Source: JBBRZF01 sp038236965
GTDB taxonomy: Bacteria > Acidobacteriota > Terriglobia > Terriglobales > Acidobacteriaceae
Direction: 5' to 3'
DNA length: 7,851 bases
NCBI GenBank assembly: GCA_038236965.1
Contig: JBBRZF010000164.1
Coordinates: 1 to 7,851, forward strand
The notes beneath the pieces are model-generated. The model had not been told where the DNA came from. It searched no databases and was given only the letters and a program-made list of their open reading frames with translations. This document shows positions 6,357 through 7,851 of this stretch, one piece after another; position 1 is the first letter of the stretch; every line of letters starts with the position of its first letter. Made by a program: the position numbers and the translations under genes.

Positions 6357-7851
6357 TCAGTGCTCCTCGTCGTAATAAGCGCCGTAGTATTTCGCGTTGT
6401 AATAGTAGTAATTCGGCGAATTAGTATCCACCGCATTCAGGACAACTCCGGTCATCTTGGCGCGAACCTGGGATAGGAGATCGCGTGCGCGCTTGACCGC
6501 ATCCTTCTTGGTCACGCCTGAACGAATGACCATGACGACACAATCGGCCATGGTGGAGAGAAGCACGGCGTCCGTGACCGTCAGTACCGGTGGCGTATCG
6601 AGCACCACATGGTCGTACTCCTTGGACCACTCAGCAAGACAGCGTCGCATGTGCTCCGAGTCAAGCAATTCGGCTGGCTGCGGCGGGACCGGCCCAGCGA
6701 ACAGGAAGGAGACATTGGGGAAGGATTCCACATGTGCGACCACATCCTCCATCCGGTCCATTCCGGTGAGCACAGTGCTTAGACCTCCGCCGGCAACGCA
6801 TCCCACAGTCTTGTGCACAGACGGACGGCGCATGTCAGCATCGACCAGAAGCACCCGGGAGCCTTTTTGTGCCAGTGTGGTCGCGACATTGACGCACGTT
6901 GTAGTCTTGCCTTCCTGCGGAAGAGCGCTGGTGACAACGATGATCTTGGGAGATGTTGAGGAAAGCAGCAGCGAGGTTCGCAGCGCTCGGAACGATTCCG
7001 ATATCTGCGAGTTTGGCTTAGCCTGCGAGATCAGCGGACGTATCGCGGGCAAACGTTTTTGCGTCACCCCATTCGAAAGTGCGGGGCGTGCGGGGCGCGA
7101 ATTCGGAATCACGCCGAGAAGCGGCATCTGTGTCAGGTGCTGGACATCCTCGGGCGTGACCACCGTGTTGTCCATCAACTCAAACAGAAGAGCCAGTCCA
7201 ACGCCGCCGAACAGGCCGATCATCAACCCGAGTAAGAGGTTCCGGGGGATGTTGGGCTCGGAAGGGAAGCGCGGAACGATGGGCGCATCGATGATATTCA
7301 CGTTGCTCGACTTGAGCCCTGCGACCACGCCTGCTTCCTTCAACCGCTGCTGAAGATTTTCGAAGAGCTGACGGTTGGAATCGACGTCGCGCTTCAGTAA
7401 CGAGAACTGGATGGAGCTCTCATTCAGTTGGTTGGCGTCGCCCTTCTGGCGGTCGAAGCTGTCGCGCAACATCTTTTCGCGCTGCGAGGCAACATTGAAA
7501 TCAGTTCGCAATCGGTCGAGTACTCTGCGTTCTTCGGCGGCGATGTTGGTCTGCACCATCTCCAGTTGAGATTTGGTTTCCACTACCTTCGGATAGGAGG
7601 GGCCATATTGCAGCGAGTACACCTTTAACTTGTCGCGAAGTTCGTTCTCCTGAAGGCGTAATCGTTGTAAAACCGTTCCGCCTTCCATCTTCGACATCGC
7701 TTCGCTGTCGCCAGCAGCCGCATTCTGAAAATTGACTTGCTTGTTGATGCGTTCGGCTTCTGCGGCCGTCAATTGCTTGTTCAGGTCCTCTAGCCGGGAA
7801 GTGATGACGTTCGTCTTGTCGTCGCCTCCGAGGATGCCGTGTTCGCGCTGA
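6357..7851 (-). CDS. Wzc-like polysaccharide co-polymerase/bacterial tyrosine autokinase, N-terminus cut off
   Basis: The frame is open to the window edge, so the true start lies beyond 7851; 497 residues are visible. It controls chain length and export of the polymer and autophosphorylates on tyrosine. The visible part begins in the periplasmic coiled-coil arm of the Wzz domain (about residues 15-175). Next come the proline-rich APIVPRFPSEPNIPRN (189-204) and the second transmembrane helix (about 204-226). The cytoplasmic kinase domain follows: ESFRALR (285-291), the ExxRxxR oligomer-interface motif; Walker A ALPQEGKTT (309-317); Walker A' VLLVDADMRRP (333-343); and Walker B HVVLDTPPV (414-422). 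The C-terminal tail has eight tyrosines in 13 residues (481-493), the expected autophosphorylation cluster. A single-polypeptide kinase of this form is the proteobacterial/acidobacterial type rather than the split Firmicutes CapA/CapB type. The TPR gene starts 22 bases after its stop. Confidence 0.95.
   Translation of the reverse strand, partial: QREHGILGGDDKTNVITSRLEDLNKQLTAAEAERINKQVNFQNAAAGDSEAMSKMEGGTVLQRLRLQENELRDKLKVYSLQYGPSYPKVVETKSQLEMVQTNIAAEERRVLDRLRTDFNVASQREKMLRDSFDRQKGDANQLNESSIQFSLLKRDVDSNRQLFENLQQRLKEAGVVAGLKSSNVNIIDAPIVPRFPSEPNIPRNLLLGLMIGLFGGVGLALLFELMDNTVVTPEDVQHLTQMPLLGVIPNSRPARPALSNGVTQKRLPAIRPLISQAKPNSQISESFRALRTSLLLSSTSPKIIVVTSALPQEGKTTTCVNVATTLAQKGSRVLLVDADMRRPSVHKTVGCVAGGGLSTVLTGMDRMEDVVAHVESFPNVSFLFAGPVPPQPAELLDSEHMRRCLAEWSKEYDHVVLDTPPVLTVTDAVLLSTMADCVVMVIRSGVTKKDAVKRARDLLSQVRAKMTGVVLNAVDTNSPNYYYYNAKYYGAYYDEEH

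Noticed and set aside
6335..6436. 34-codon N-terminal extension of the TPR protein
   Set aside because: It lies mostly inside the kinase gene in another frame, and its Thr/Arg/Ile-rich sequence is the kinase tyrosine tail frame-shifted. The membrane anchor follows directly after the ATG at 6334.
6457..7353. Plus-strand open frame of 298 codons
   Set aside because: It is fully antisense to the kinase domain; Ser/Thr/Arg-rich composition is typical of a complementary-strand shadow.

Overview
The window is a stretch of an extracellular-polysaccharide (capsule/EPS/O-antigen type) assembly locus from a moderately GC-rich, Gram-negative-type bacterium. Almost everything is encoded on the minus strand. 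The gene set and its style suggest Acidobacteriota: a Wzz-kinase fusion with a tyrosine-rich tail, an O-antigen-ligase protein preceded by a TPR/jelly-roll protein, a CapD-type dehydratase and a GT2 enzyme. That assignment is an inference from gene content and family resemblance; the window contains no taxonomic marker.

In the direction of transcription (high to low coordinates) the layout is: (i) 7851-6357, the 3' two thirds of a Wzc-like chain-length/tyrosine autokinase, cut by the window edge; (ii) 6334-5090, a membrane-anchored TPR protein with a C-terminal carbohydrate-binding-like domain; (iii) 5093-3732, an O-antigen ligase/polymerase-family membrane protein whose GTG start overlaps the previous stop and has a strong Shine-Dalgarno; (iv) 3643-1697, a membrane-anchored CapD/WbpM-type NDP-sugar 4,6-dehydratase; (v) 1570-554, a family 2 glycosyltransferase; (vi) after a 446-base gap, 107-1, the first 35 codons of a UDP-GlcNAc/UDP-glucose-type 6-dehydrogenase.

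Genes (i)-(iii) are tightly packed (22-base gap, then a 4-base overlap) and look co-translated. Genes (iv) and (v) follow after gaps of 88 and 126 bases and could be in the same operon. Together they read as a Wzx/Wzy-type pathway: (iv) and (vi) make unusual nucleotide sugars, (v) transfers a sugar to the lipid-linked unit, (iii) polymerises or ligates, (i) controls chain length and export, and (ii) is an accessory periplasmic protein. Initiating transferase, flippase and outer-membrane exporter are not in the window.

The gap between (v) and (vi) contains the one feature that breaks the pattern: a short plus-strand reading frame (about 370-519) encoding a basic segment followed by a clear single transmembrane helix, with a possible sigma70 promoter upstream but no standard start codon. 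This and the TPR/jelly-roll partner of the ligase are the items most worth following up. I see no CRISPR array, tRNA, rRNA, insertion sequence or defence system.
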